From Brassica napus (Eukaryota; Streptophyta; Magnoliopsida; Brassicales; Brassicaceae): 64,000 bases of DNA. Position numbers and translations under genes: made by a program. The stretch lies in the NCBI RefSeq assembly GCF_020379485.1, contig NC_063452.1, positions 29,642,770 through 29,706,769 of the forward strand. Direction: 5' to 3'. Below are positions 1-11,930 of this stretch, in pieces. Positions within the stretch are counted from its first letter, which is position 1. Each line of letters starts with the position of its first letter. The notes beneath the pieces were generated by a model. The model was not told where the DNA came from. It worked only from the letters and a program-made list of their open reading frames with translations, and ran no database searches.

Positions 1-158
1 ACACCACTATCCTTTCTGAGAATGGCACTATCCGTTCTGAGAATGGCACTATCCGTTCGGAGAATGTCACTATCCTTGCTGAGTTGGCATCCCAGAAGAA
101 GTTCAACACCGAGATAATGTAGAAGCTAGATCGTTTGATGTCTTCGAGTTCATCTTAG
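1..158 (+). pseudogene. C-terminal fragment of a CACTA-associated transposase-like protein
   Basis: Reading from base 3, the frame encodes three tandem copies of an 8-residue unit of the type SENGTIR plus one residue, then AELASQKKFNTEI, and ends in a serine-rich tail at the stop codon at 156-158. A premature TAG interrupts it at 120-122. The position just inside a CACTA terminus and the Ser-rich, coiled-coil-like tail fit the C-terminus of the plant Ptta/En/Spm transposase family. That family call is inference from context, because the catalytic part is outside the window. The 24-bp tandem repeat near the start is visible in the DNA. Confidence 0.45.
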
Positions 159-364
159 TTTTTTCGGCTTTTTAAAACTTTCTGAATGTTTTTTTTTTCT
201 ATTTCGGTTTGTATGAATTTTAAACTTTCTGAATGTTTTTTTTTCTATTTCGGTTTGTATGAATTTAAATTATATAATATTATTAGTTTTAAATTTCTGA
301 TTTTTTTAATTTATTAATTAATTTTTAATATAAAAAATATATAAAAATGCAAAATTAATTCGTT

Positions 365-830
365 TTTAAAATTGGTATATTCCGACGAACTCTGGGCGTC
401 GGAATATACCGACGGACAACGGTTCCTCGGAATATACCGACGAACCTACATCCGTCGGAATTTACCGACGAACCAATATCCGTCGGAATATACCGACGAA
501 CAAATATCCGTCGGTGTATTCCGACGACCAACGTCCGTCGGAATTGTCCGAGGAATCCACTACGTCAGAATTGTCCGAGGAACGTTCTCCGTCGGTACAT
601 AGTTTTTCCGATGAACTCTGGTCTCGTGTGTCCGCATCGTAATATCGTCGGAAGTTCGTCAGAATGACGTTTCTTGGTATTCGTCAGAAAGTCGTCGGAA
701 GTTCTGACGAAATTCCGGCGAATTTTTTTTTCCGAAAAACTATACCGACAGACAGGTTCGTCAGAAATTCGTCGGAATCGGTCTATTCCGACGAATTTCT
801 GACGATTTCGGCCATCAGAATCCCCCTGTT
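365..830. repeat. CACTA subterminal repeat array (CCGACGAA / TTCGTCGG)
   Basis: About twenty direct and inverted copies of the octamer CCGACGAA and close variants (CCGTCGGAAT, GTCGGAA, CGACGAAC) are packed into 470 bp next to the terminus. Subterminal arrays like this are the known binding sites of CACTA transposases. Open frames crossing it are repeat artefacts and are not called as genes. Confidence 0.8.
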
Positions 831-841
831 TTCTTGTAGTG

Positions 842-1807
842 ATATTTCTAAATAAACTATAACTAAATTTGGTTATATACCATAAAATGAATTTAATAAA
901 ACCGAACTTAAATTAAAGCATTGTAAAGATATAGGAAACATTAAATAGAGAAATAGTCTCAAATAGTCCTAAAATATGTTTTGTTTCCAAACTAGTCCAG
1001 AATGGTTAAAGTGACCACATCAGTTTTTAGTTTTTCAAAATTTTATGTTTTCAAATTTTATTTTTAATTGAATTTTTAGGAAATGATTTTTCCTAAAAAA
1101 ATTAGGAATACATTCCTAAATGTATATGATATCATCATGAATTTTATTTATATGTATAACTAGGAAAACATTACTCAATAAATATAATATATTTCTAAAT
1201 TTAGGAAGGGTATTGATAAATATGTACAATATCTTCATGAAATTTAGAAAAAAATAAAAAAAAATATTTAAAAACACATTCTTAAAAGTATATTTAGGAA
1301 AACCTTATAAATATGTATTTATGAATCCTTACTGAATTTTAATTATATGTATATTTAGTAAGATATTTTTGAATATGTGTAACATTTTTCCTAAACTTTT
1401 AGGAAGGCTTTCGTGAATTTGATATCTAAATTTTTATAAAAATATTAAGCATATATGATTATATCTTCCTAAATTTTGGGATATATTATATATTCAGTAA
1501 TATTTTCCTCAATATACAGGTCAAATTCATGAAGATGTCATACAAATTTAGGAAAACCTTCCAAAATACACAATAATTGTATTCAAGAAGTCTAGTTAAA
1601 CATTTATGAAGATACTAGAGTCTCTCTCCGCGGAAAAGTGGTTTACAGTTTATTTTCTAATAAGAAGTTTTGAATGTTTTGGTTTGGAATAAGGGCATTG
1701 TATTCTTTAAAATGATGGGAAAGTCGGTAAATATGAAGTTCATGTAATAGTAAAAAAAAGCAGCGTAAGCCAACATAAATAATGTAAGAAAGTGGATCTC
1801 ATATACA
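842..1807. other. AT-rich intergenic DNA, no gene seen
   Basis: Very AT-rich with many stop codons in all frames. Several short near-repeats of TTTAGGAA-type motifs occur between 1070 and 1560, too diverged to call as an array. No RNA gene or transposon terminus was recognised. Confidence 0.6.
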
Positions 1808-2367
1808 TTAAGCAAGTTTTGCCCTACAATATGGGCATGTTAAGGATTTTTTAACCCAGTCCAAGATGCAGTGATGATGATAGGAATGTTCACAATTTAA
1901 AGAGTTGATATCTCCCTCTGTGCCAAACTCTTTAAGCAAATTGGACATAAATCATCTTTCTCGCTAGGGATAGGTTCTATTTGGTTTGCACGAAGCTCGA
2001 TGGTATAGACGTCTAGGTCAATTCTACGGAAAGCGTCTAGGTTGTGATCAGATATCTTAACAATTATATTAAGATCTGTATCTGTGGGATTATCGAGCTT
2101 CGGAATAGTGCGTGCGACAAACTCAGAAGTCTGCTCGATAATCTCCATCACTGAATCAAAATCAATTTCGTGGTATTCAAGCATGTATTCCATTTCAGCA
2201 ACCATATTGTGGATTATGTGGCCATTGCTCGCTGTCTTCAGAGCGACGAATATCACAATTTTTGTTTGTTGTGTCCATGGCCTCTTTATCTTCATGGTAA
2301 TGATTCTTTTTGGAGATGATATAGATGGTTCAGTTTTGTGGCATATAACCCAATATACCTGGCTCAT
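1808..2367 (-). pseudogene. RING-H2 finger protein (E3 ubiquitin ligase type) with one frameshift
   Basis: The frame starts at the ATG at 2365-2367 and reads about 150 residues to a RING core beginning DDLCPICLKSLAQ. It then runs into a premature stop. The neighbouring frame carries on exactly where a RING-H2 should, with CEHSYHHHC, W and CPYC in the right spacing, and stops at 1808-1810. The zinc ligand set (C, C, C, H, H, C, C, C) is therefore complete but split by a single-base shift near 1920. RING-H2 proteins recruit E2 enzymes to transfer ubiquitin; the substrate is unknown. The N-terminal 130 residues were not recognised. A TATA-like box sits upstream at 2416-2423. Either the gene is recently inactivated or the shift is a sequencing error. 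Confidence 0.65.
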
Positions 2368-2415
2368 GTTTGAGCTTTGGAGGATTGTTTAAATGTATAG
2401 AGGAGGTATAGGAGT

Positions 2416-2423
2416 TTATATAA
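2416..2423 (-). promoter_or_regulatory. TATA box for the RING-H2 gene
   Basis: On the minus strand the sequence reads TTATATAA about 50 bases before the start codon at 2367, a normal plant TATA-to-ATG distance with a short leader. Confidence 0.45.
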
Positions 2424-3425
2424 GTGGCAAATTCTAAAAGGCTTTTTAATACACCATAGGTTACAACATTAAGGTTGATCAAAAAAAAAAGGTTACAACA
2501 TTAATATATGTTGAATAGTAAAGAAGTTACGAATTAATTAGCATAAATTGGTCTTAACCTTAATAAATTGGTCATAGTTATAAAATATGTTTCAGTTTCA
2601 AGTTTTGTATCAATATCGATATAAAACTATTAAGTATTCATACATAAAATAACATAACTATGTGCTATAAAAAGAAAAAATAAATCTACATATATACCAA
2701 TTAAAAATGAATAGTAAAATAATCAAATTAATTTGTTCAAATATAATGAACACCAAACTTAAACTAAACGAATAAATGAAAATTATAAAGTGTACATGCA
2801 AATAGTGATAACCGGTTGCTTTCTTCTGATTATTATTTTTACTCTTTAACGTGATTGCCTACATTGGCTGTTTTTAAATACGTATAAAAAATATTACCAC
2901 CGCAGCCTCTTATTTGAAACTTTAAACAATAAAATCATAAAAAAAATTATATTAATATAAGTATATGTAAACTATGTAATATAATTATTAGTGCATACCT
3001 GATCTAATTTTTTATACGCTCCTCATATCAAAATGTTTATATTAGTAATCTATTACTTAATTTTAATTTTTTGTTTTATAAAATCTAAATAAACAATATC
3101 TTTTTTGGTAAACACTATTACAGATTATTAATATTCCTTATTTTTATTACTTAAGACTATTAATAACAAACGATCAAGTAATATATAATATTATATTTAT
3201 ATGTAAACTATATACTATAACTATTAATATATACCTGAATTTTTTTTTGTTCTTATCCTCATATGTAAATGTTTGTTTTAGTAATTTAACTTTTTTATTT
3301 TAAGTGATAATTCATTTTTTTGTCAAATAGAAATAATATAATTTCTATATAAACATCTTTATGCCCATGTAATTCATATAAAACAGAGCAACCACATTCG
3401 TTTATACTCTTTCATTATAGTTGAC
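2424..3425. other. AT-rich intergenic DNA, no gene seen
   Basis: Homopolymer-rich, stop-rich DNA. No coding frame with recognisable protein character, no RNA gene and no clear transposon end was found. Confidence 0.6.
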
Positions 3426-3774
3426 ATGGTGACGGAGAAGTCTAAATCGAACATATATTTGCTTAGTAGTTTATCAAAACCAAAGTAGATTGTTGTTAAA
3501 TGAAGCTGCCAGTGGTAGGCACGAAACGAACACTAACAAAGTTAATTATGATATATTCTTGAATGTATATTCCAATATCTTACACAATAAGAATCGGCAA
3601 CCAATCAAAGGAAATGAATATAAATTTGGACGCATCATATATATTATTCTTTTTAAAGAGAATGATGCAGGAGATTATTTACTTACCTGCGACTTCTATG
3701 GGTTGGTTAGAGGGGGAGGAATCCATTCCGGTGATAATCTAATCCTTGCAATCTACAAACTATCACTTTGTTAG
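3426..3774 (+). pseudogene. Unrecognised small reading frame, broken by a frameshift
   Basis: An ATG at 3426 opens a 20-codon frame (MVTEKSKSNIYLLSSLSKPK) ending in TAG at 3486. One base out of phase, a 94-codon frame without its own ATG runs from about 3489 to 3774 and looks protein-like (mixed composition, FGRIIYIILFKENDAGDY, a glycine cluster near the end). The simplest reading is one short gene of roughly 115 residues split by a frameshift. I do not recognise the family and see no domain. It lies alone in AT-rich DNA with no neighbouring gene that suggests a role. Confidence 0.35.
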
Positions 3775-5759
3775 ATGTAATAACTTGTATAAAAGTTGAG
3801 TAATGAATGTATTAATCTTACCCAGTTTATGGAGGATAGGCTTGTAAAGATGGCCGACTTATGTTTCTTCAGTATATCAAAGAGAATGATGTGTGTTCGG
3901 TGAGGGTTTGAAGAGATACTCGAAGATTGTATGCTGGTTTAAATAATTATTCCACATTCCTTCTTTTGATGTATGATTTTCGTAGATATGGAAATTCTTA
4001 ATGAGTCCGTATAAATTTCATTAATCAAGTATCTTAAGAAGATTTTTGAGTTTACATTATGCAATGACTTCCGACTGGTGAGATAAAGCTTCAACCACAA
4101 TATACTATCGCGGTTTGTTTATCATAATTTATAAAGTTCTAGTGTCATCTATCTTGAAGACTAATATTAAATATAAACATGGAAAATTTTAGTGTTTGCC
4201 ACATTGTTGATACTATTATTCATGTTGATATTCATTAAAGAGATATTTTCAAAATACATTTTCATTAAAAAAACAAAAGACTCTTGTACACTTGCTTTAT
4301 ATATATAATAAATAATTATTGAAATAAATAAAAAAAAAATAAAAGAAATTTTACTTTTTATAGTTTTTGAATTATAAGTTTCAAATTCGATTTTTTTTTA
4401 TAAAAAAAATTCTTTTCGGATTTTTTTATTTTTTTCAAATTTTCTTTTTGAAATTCAAAAAGTCTTTTTGAAACTATTTTTCTAATTTTTTTTTAAAAAA
4501 AATTAAGTATTTATTTATATATTTATTAGAATCTTAAACTACACATTCCAAAATCATATCCCACCCTTCAATTTTAAAACTTAAGTCTAGATTAATTAAC
4601 GCTAAAGTTATAAGTGTTTTTTTACCTCTTTAAATGTGATGATAAAAGTGGTTAAATTAAACATGGAAAGTGGTACTAAAAATATGGTATTTTAGATAAT
4701 TTTCTTATAAACAATTAAGTTAATCTCATTTAGTGCAAGTAAATCCTGGAAGTGTTTGTATTAGTCATATTTCAATTTTCATTAAGAGAATTCAAAAATT
4801 TGTATTTAATAAATTTTAAAATTTTCCCACTATTCAATATGTATATTAAATATTTGGTTTTACAACATATGATTTAACTTTATAATTATTCATTTGCAGA
4901 GCAGGTAGCCTTTATCACATATACATAATTTTTTTATAAATATTTTGAGTAATTAATCTGTATGTATAAATATTTTGAGTATTTAATCTGTAAATTCTTT
5001 TAAAATATTTTATTTACTCAAATTATGGCAACTGTTCAAAGGTTCATTACAAATACAATACCAACATAAAGTAATTCATATTAGAGAAGAGGTACTATTA
5101 GCTTTTCCTTCTTTGCCTTTATATATCTGTTCAGCATGACCACATTTTATATGCATCAGTGCCCTCCTAGTCGAGCTCTAGGTTTGAAAATTGTTTATTA
5201 CTCTTTTCACTCTGCCTTTCCCTTAAGCTGGATGACAAAAACAGCACCACTTGAGATGAAATAAAATAGATACCAATGGAGAAGTTTTCCGATTTGTTGG
5301 AGTGCTCAACTCAGTGGCCCTCTCCACCAGATTCGCCCATTCATTACCATTCTTATTTCATCTCTTTTGCAATGGTTTTTTTAAATTGTGAATTCAAGCT
5401 CAGAGAAGAAAAGAGCGAGGACACAGCCTGAGTGGTAATCTAAGTGATTCTTTGCTTCCCGAAGTTGTAAGACCCATTACTCGGTATTGTTTCCAGAGAT
5501 AAAAAGAATTGGCTTATAGAATTTACAGTGTGAACATCACAAAGAATTTACAACCTTTTTTCACAACAAACACCATTCTCAGCCCCCAAACTGCAATGAA
5601 AGAAGCACGTATAATATTTTATAACATCTAATTTCCTCTATACATATTTCTTATACCCCAAGATTCTGCACTCACCTGAACCTGCGTGGAAGAATAAGAG
5701 AAGTGGTTGGTGTTAAAAGAGTTTCAGAGAGGCATTTCCACATTGGCTTTGTCAACAAT
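3775..5759. other. AT-rich intergenic DNA, no convincing gene
   Basis: Up to about 5100 the stretch is low-complexity AT-rich DNA. From 5100 to 5750 the composition becomes more balanced, and on the minus strand near 5280-5345 there is a protein-like run ([18 protein letters not shown]). This may be more captured or decayed gene sequence belonging to the relic that begins at 5760, but I could not identify it. Confidence 0.5.
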
Positions 5760-6499
5760 TCATAAATTGTATTGGTCGTGTACTCTTCCTGTGTTGTCTG
5801 GCCACCATGTTCCTCCCGTTTCGCTCTTAAATTTTTGCGGCTGTTATAAAGCAGAAATTAGCCAATTACTACTAATTGTTCTTTGTAGTGAAAATAAAAT
5901 ATGATTGTACCTGAAACGGACACGTTTGACTGATGTAGACACCAAGCTCATCCTGTTCAACCATCCCTTGTCGTTCTGTGCTTTAACCGATGCTTTACCA
6001 TTTCCAAATACATGTGTAATGGTCCCATTAGAAAACATCAGGAATTTGCACAATTTTGCTCGGGTGCTTGAACATTTGGTCGGTGTAAGATATTAAAAGG
6101 GTCAACACGACCAGGGCAGGAAGAAAATAGTAAGAGGCGGAGGAGACTTTATATTTCGAGATGATCCAAATGGTAATCTTTCAGCCATGTCTTCCAGCTC
6201 CATAATTTTGTTGATGTTTATAACATAAGAAAAACTTGTAATCACATAAACCATATTACTATTTATTTAGCTATGAAATTACTTGAGTGGTGAGTGATTG
6301 GATCACTCGTTGGGCTGCCGCGCATCTTGTCGTTTGTTGGCTAGCGATTGGAAACGCCTCTTTGAGCTGCCTGGTTGCTCTTTCCAGCTCAACTTCTTGG
6401 AACTGGACCTTCCTTGTAAGAATGGTGTCCATAAGCCAACACCAAAGGAATCTTTAACGACTTCTTCGCCAAGGGAGTCTTCTCACACTCCACTGGACT
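5760..6499 (-). pseudogene. Decayed C-terminal exons of a PH-RCC1-FYVE-BRX (PRAF-type) protein
   Basis: Three exon-like blocks read on the minus strand. Block 6283-6499 encodes the PRAF coiled coil (QEVELERATRQLKEAF, then RVIQSLTTQ) and ends at a GT donor. Block ending at 6197 resumes in phase as LEDMAERLPFGSSR, typical of the same proteins. Block 5911-5966 gives MVEQDELGVYIS and, after a frame shift, VKRVRF; a 70-base GT-AG intron (5841-5910) follows, then WWPDNTGRVHDQYN and a stop at 5760-5762, the end of a BRX domain. Intact relatives carry PH, RCC1 repeats and FYVE upstream; none of those is present here. Several small indels break the frame although the splice sites survive. It lies directly next to ERGIC3-like exons in the same orientation. 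Confidence 0.7.
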
Positions 6500-6576
6500 C
6501 TGAAAAATGTAAGTCCCTTAGAGAGCATGATAAAATAAACGGGAGTGTGAGTGGTTAATACCAGAATTGTAATTAC

Positions 6577-6882
6577 CTGTCTCTCAAGAGGGTTAACTAC
6601 ACCAGTGGAACTTTTACGCAACTTTTTTCACCTCCAAGAACACATATATTTTACACCCTTCACCTACTTCATCCTCTACTCGTTGCAAAAAAACCTCAAA
6701 CAGGCAAGTGTCATAATATATATAAAAAAAAAAAATGAAGCAATCAGTGATACTACAACAACAATGAAACCTTTTTATCAGCAATTCACCTGGTCAATGA
6801 AATATGGATTCATTACTCCTCAAACTGTCTTTATATATGCTTTACAAACATCTTCACATGCATTGCAACAATCATGCTCTTC
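6577..6882 (-). pseudogene. Decayed exons of an ERGIC3/ERV46-like cargo receptor
   Basis: Minus-strand exon 6790-6882 starts after an AG acceptor and reads EEHDCCNACEDVCKAYIK, a stop in place of the conserved Trp, then NPYFIDQ and a GT donor at 6789. This matches the luminal cysteine-rich segment of ERGIC3/ERV46 proteins. A second block (6577 to about 6703) reads FLQRVEDEVGEGCKIY, FLEVKKVA, a stop, KFH, then jumps out of frame to GVVNPLERQ before a GT donor at 6576. In intact proteins roughly 60 residues lie between KFH and GVVNPL, so an internal deletion is present. Family members cycle between ER and Golgi in COPII vesicles. Both transmembrane ends are missing. Called from a direct motif match by eye. 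Confidence 0.7.
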
Positions 6883-7111
6883 CTACAACGACGAACAACA
6901 TAGGTTAGACATGAAATTAAGATTCAAGATTTAAAACACAGCAAGAATCCACTACAGAAGAAATTTTCTTCATCATCCCCTACGCTGACGAAGTAGATTG
7001 ATAGATGAAGCTGACTGTAGACGATAAATCAAGTCACAGAATCAGCCACAAACAGAGATATATATATTAAATAGAAAATTAAGTGAATAGATCAGACAAT
7101 ACTCCTCCTAC

Positions 7112-7157
7112 CTCGCTTGCGAGATAATTGCTCTGGCCTTGTAAAAGTCGTCGTCAT
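7112..7157 (-). pseudogene. Possible first exon of the chimeric transcript
   Basis: On the minus strand an ATG at 7155-7157 opens 15 codons (MTTTFTRPEQLSRKR) ending at a plausible GT donor at 7110-7111. It is preceded by a pyrimidine- and purine-rich stretch that resembles a leader. It does not match the known start of ERGIC3 proteins or of PRAF proteins, so if real it is a third source or new sequence. There is no protein evidence. Confidence 0.25.
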
Positions 7158-7627
7158 CGCGTTTTTAGGAGTTCGATAATTGGAAACACGAAATTTATGG
7201 AGAGAGAGGGCAAACTAAACGGAAGAATATGGAAAGAGACGAAGAAGCATTAGTTTTAAAGCCTGTAATTGTCTGGTTTGGAAGAGGAAGGGCAAGAGTT
7301 TGCCGAGTAAGCCATAAATATCAATCGTCATTCGACAACGACGATGGAGAAAATAGAGTTGGGCTGAATGCGTTAATACGAAATATTAACAGGCCACATG
7401 AGAAATCCGTGTAATTTTGTTAGGCTAAACACTCACTATATTACTATCCGATTTTGCCAGACTTGGGCTAATGACCCATATGTTTTTTTCCTTTTTAGGT
7501 TCAAAAAAAGTAACAGCCCAAGATCAGCCCAAGCTAGTGTTGACGTGGAGGAAAGAACCAACCATTTTAATTGCCGATGTGGACACCCCAATGAGTATAT
7601 TCCCTTTTACTTATTGTACTAGATTTT

Positions 7628-7641
7628 TTACTCGCGCGTAA
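7628..7641 (-). other. Helitron 3' terminal hairpin
   Basis: TTAC (7628-7631) pairs with GTAA (7638-7641) around a CG-rich loop, five bases inside the CTAG terminus. This hairpin is the Helitron end-of-transfer signal. Confidence 0.65.
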
Positions 7642-8492
7642 GTCTACTTTAATAATTTAATTTAATTTTGTAATATTTTTTAAGAAAAAAATGAATTTCG
7701 TAAAAAATATTTTTATTAATATTATTAAAATATTATTTGATTTCCTATTTACATTGTTTTTATAAATTTGTTATTTTTGAACTTAGCTATTTATTTGTTT
7801 GTATTATAAAAGTAAAATTACTGTTACTAAAGTATTTATAGTTTTTTATAAATACATAATTTTAATATCACATAGATTTCTCAGTACATATACACTACTA
7901 TACTATGCTATATACTACTATGAATACTTTATTAATAATTAGTTTTATTTTTTAATAATATTAAGATAATATAATAGAAAATTGTTTTATATACATTTTT
8001 CTATGAAATTTATTTAAAGTGTGCTTTATTATTTTTCATAGTTAAGTTTTTATACAATTTTACCATTTAAATAACTAATATTTAGATATCAGTTTGTTTG
8101 TATACGTAAATGTATAAATGTATTTATAAACATGTGTATATTGTTTCTTAATAAAAAAATTAAAAGCGTCATATAGATTGTTTCATGCTTATTAACTAAT
8201 ACAACACTGTTATAAATATTTTATTATAATTTTATATGTATTTCTATTTGAATGACATAAAAGATTAATCCTTATGCAATACATCTAACTTTTTTGTATT
8301 TACCAAATTTTTAGAATGAATGTATTATTATATACTTATTTTATGCATATTTGTATTTAAAATACTTTTATTTAATTCTTTTAAATGCATATCTAATAGT
8401 TTTATATGTATATTTAGGTCTAAATCATAATAAATATTTTGATGAAATTTAAATAATCGTAACTATCTGTTTGTTAGATATAAGAAAAGAAG

Positions 8493-8500
<8 letters not shown>

Positions 8501-8522
<22 letters not shown>
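8501..8522. repeat. (TA)11 microsatellite
   Basis: Eleven uninterrupted TA units preceded by a poly-A run, inside the Helitron. Confidence 0.9.
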
Positions 8523-8523
<1 letters not shown>

Positions 8524-9099
8524 AATTTATGCTAATATTAAGTAATATTTTATTTATTAAAATAAAAAATAAAAATCTAAAAAATTAAATATATCTCCTA
8601 CTTGATTAGTTACAATATAAATTAGTGGTGGGATTATGATGTTTTAGCGGTTCACAAAATGTTTTTCCCGATTGAGAAGTTACTTTTCTCGGAAAAGGGT
8701 TACCATGTACTTCGATTTATTATTATTAGTGACCTAATTTTAAAAAAAAATATTTTAGATAATAAAAAAATTTAGATATGTTTCGTAAACACATGTTTGG
8801 TTAGTTAAATGAATATTTGGATTATGACTTCTTAAAAACAATTGTCTCAAAGTTTATTAAAATCTAATTGTTGATGAGTAAATAACTATGTTAATTTATT
8901 TAATTGATAAAAGGCAATTCAAAAGCATATAAACAAACTGTTTAATCAACAATATGTGTATTAATTGTGGATTATTCTTACCACATTTTATTTTTAATAG
9001 AACTTTGTAAGCTTATTATAAACCAAAACTGAATTGGCCCGGTAAGAAAGAAATGAAAATTGACCAATGTTTTTAAGAACTTTTTATAATCTATTATAA

Positions 9100-11930
9100 A
9101 ATTAGATGATTTTGTAGCCAACACCAATATAAAAATACTAAAATTTCATATTTTACTTATTTGATTAGGTTAATTATTTTAATATTAATTATATATTTTA
9201 TTTTTATGTATATGCTATTTTATGTTTTGACATACTTTATGAATTTTTTAAATAAATTTTAGTGTTATGGTTTAAGATAGTTAGCATATATATCAAATTA
9301 GTTAATTTTAGTTCATATTTTGAAATTAATTTATAGATTTACTTTAGAAATATTAAGATTTATAAAAATATTAAACAATGATACTGATTTGGAATATTTT
9401 TCGTATTTTTATTTATATATGAATATTTTTTAATAGTATATAGCCCTTATCGTAATATTGGTTGTGGACATAATTTGTTTTTTTCTTGTTAAACTCTTTT
9501 TATGTTAAGTTTTCAAGAATTTAGTATAAATACCAATCTAATTTTTAAGATAATTAATACATTAGTTAATTTATCATTTTTGTAATTTTGTATTTATTTT
9601 TATTTTACTTTCACATACATGATTATTAGAACATTTTTTTATGTTGATTTCTTTTTTAAAATGTTATTTTTGTTCGATAAAATTTTATTTTTAATTTTCA
9701 AATATTTAGTTTAAAAATAAAGTTAATTATTTCTGGCAAAAAAATTTAAACTTATTTAATTTTATTTTGAGAGAAATAAAATATCTGAAATTTTATATTT
9801 AAAAATATCAAATTAACATTTTGAGAATACATATTATTAATAATAATTTTAGCTTCTATGTGACCACTTTAAATAACATATAGCCTCAATTTTAAAATTA
9901 TATGTGCTTTAGATTCATATTTTCTTTATTATTTCAAATTCTTTTATTTTTTAATATTATATTTTGTACGTAAAATTTATGTTATTCTTCCAAATATTTA
10001 GTTTATATATCAATATGATTCCTTTAATGATTTTGGCTTTTTCTAAATTTTACATTGATTATGAAAGAAACAATTTTTGAAAGTTCTATAAGTAATATAT
10101 AAAATGGTGATTGACATATTTTTCTTGGTGCTTCAAGATAATATATGGATATTCTCAATAATTTACGGCATCAAATTATATATAGTATATGTTATTTATG
10201 AATATTTTCAGTTATTTCTGTTTTTTAAAGCATATAGTCCATATCATATTAAAGGTTACATACATAATTATATTTTTAGTAATAATATGCGATCAATACC
10301 AATTCCTATAAGGTACGTGAACAATCTCTTATTATATTAAGTTTTCAATAATTAGCTACAAATATCAATCTAACTTTAAAGATAAGTTTTACAAATTTTA
10401 ATTTATCTTTTTATAGTTTTGTGCTGATTTTTATTTATTTTTACATACGTGATTATTTATAATATGTTTTTTTAAACTTTGTTTCTTTTTGAATATTTTT
10501 ATTTTTGTTAATTTTTTGTTTAATTTCAAATATATAATTATTTTATATATCAAGTTAATTATCTTTCATAATATTTTTATTTACTTTATCAAATTAAGAT
10601 GCTGACTTTTATATTATTATAATGATATTTTTAAATTCTATGTGAACAGTTAAATAATATATATCCTCAATTTTGAAATCATATGTTATTTAGATTCATA
10701 TGTAATGAAAAAGTGATTTAGATTTACATTGTCTTTATTATTTGAAATCATTATATTTTTATGATTATTTTTGTTACTTAATTTTATGTTGATCTTCCAA
10801 ACATTTATTTCTTATAATAAACTGATTCTTTTAGTTATTTGGCAATTTTGCTTACAAAATTTATTATTGATATTTTTTTGAAAGAAATAGCTTCCATTTT
10901 GAAATCATATTTTGTTAGATTCATATATAATGAAAAGTGCTTTAGATTCATATTGTTTTTATTATTTTAAAATCTTGTATTCTTTAAGATTTTTTTTGTT
11001 AGTTGATTTTATGTTGGTCTTTCAAAGGTTTACTTTATATATCAAATTGATTCCTTTAATAATTTTGCATTTTCACTAAATTGAATAGTAGTTTCCTTTT
11101 TATTTTGAAATAAACATTTTTTGAAAATCTTGAAATTTTTAAAATAATAATTAAAATGGTAATTTGACATATTTTAGTGCTTTTAAATAATATGTGGATA
11201 TTTTCAATGATTTATTGCATAAAATTACATATAATACATATTTTTGTTGAATATTTTCAGCAGTATATAACCTAACTTTTGTAAATCATGTGTTTTAGAT
11301 TTATATAGTTATAATTGTTTGAAAGTATTGCATTTTTAAATTAACTATTATATTTGTTTGTTATTTTTATGTTAATTTTCGAAACTTTATTTTATATAGT
11401 ATAGATTTGTACATGATGTTTTTAACTTTGTAAGTTTAACTTATTTGATAATTATTTATATTTTAGAAATACCAAATTGAAAAACGATTTGGTATATTTT
11501 TGGTGCTTTAAAATAATATGTGAATATTCTCAATGATTTATAATATCAACTTATATATAGTATATGTTAGTTTGAATATTTTCAATAGTATATATAACCT
11601 AAACTTTGAAAATCATGAGTTTAAATTTAGATTTATATAGTTATACTTGTTTGAAAGTCTTGTATTTTTAAATTAATTATTCATTTCGTTATTTATTTTT
11701 TAATTTTCGAAAAATATTAAACATTATGTTAACTTAATATAGTATTTATATTTTTGTAAATTTACCTTATTCGATATTAATTTATATTTTAGTTTGAAAT
11801 AAACATTTTTTTTGGTAATATTAACATTTTTAAAAATAGTAAACTTAAATAATAATTTGTCATACTACGATTGGTCGTTTAAATCCTATGTGGACGCTCT
11901 CGATGGCTTATAGCCTCAACTTTTATATAG
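9100..11930. repeat. Diverged tandem units inside the Helitron
   Basis: A module recurs several times: a segment like GACATATTTT..GTGCTTTAAA, AATATGTGGATATTCTCAATG, then TATATAGTATATG, a TATAGCCTCAA-type motif, and TTTAGATTTATA. Examples lie near 9430, 9880, 10110, 10650, 11170, 11270 and 11510. Its last copy at 11870-11936 is the real Helitron 5' end, so the array looks like repeated internal copies of that terminus. Spacing varies, roughly 350-750 bp. Confidence 0.55.

Larger units (their letters stand above)
1..841 (+). mobile_element. CACTA (En/Spm) transposon, right-hand end; rest lies outside the window
   Basis: The element ends at 841 in CTTGTAGTG. Read on the minus strand this is CACTACAAGAAAACAGGGG, the usual CACTA terminus of Brassicaceae elements. 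The 3 bases after it (ATA, 842-844) would be one copy of the 3-bp target duplication; the other copy is outside the window. Inside the end lie dense subterminal repeats (365-830) and, further in, a fragment that looks like the C-terminal coding end of a plant transposase (1-158). The left terminus is not visible, so autonomy cannot be judged. Confidence 0.85.

Noticed and set aside
372..855. Open frames in the CACTA end
   Set aside because: They consist of translated subterminal CCGACGAA repeats and start at non-ATG codons.
6298..6934. Plus-strand frames of 86 and 127 codons
   Set aside because: Antisense shadows of the minus-strand PRAF- and ERGIC3-like exons, which have clear protein matches and splice sites.
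7229..7622. Two plus-strand frames upstream of the chimeric relic
   Set aside because: No recognisable domain; the stretch is short and divergent from the relic's possible leader, so coding is not supported.
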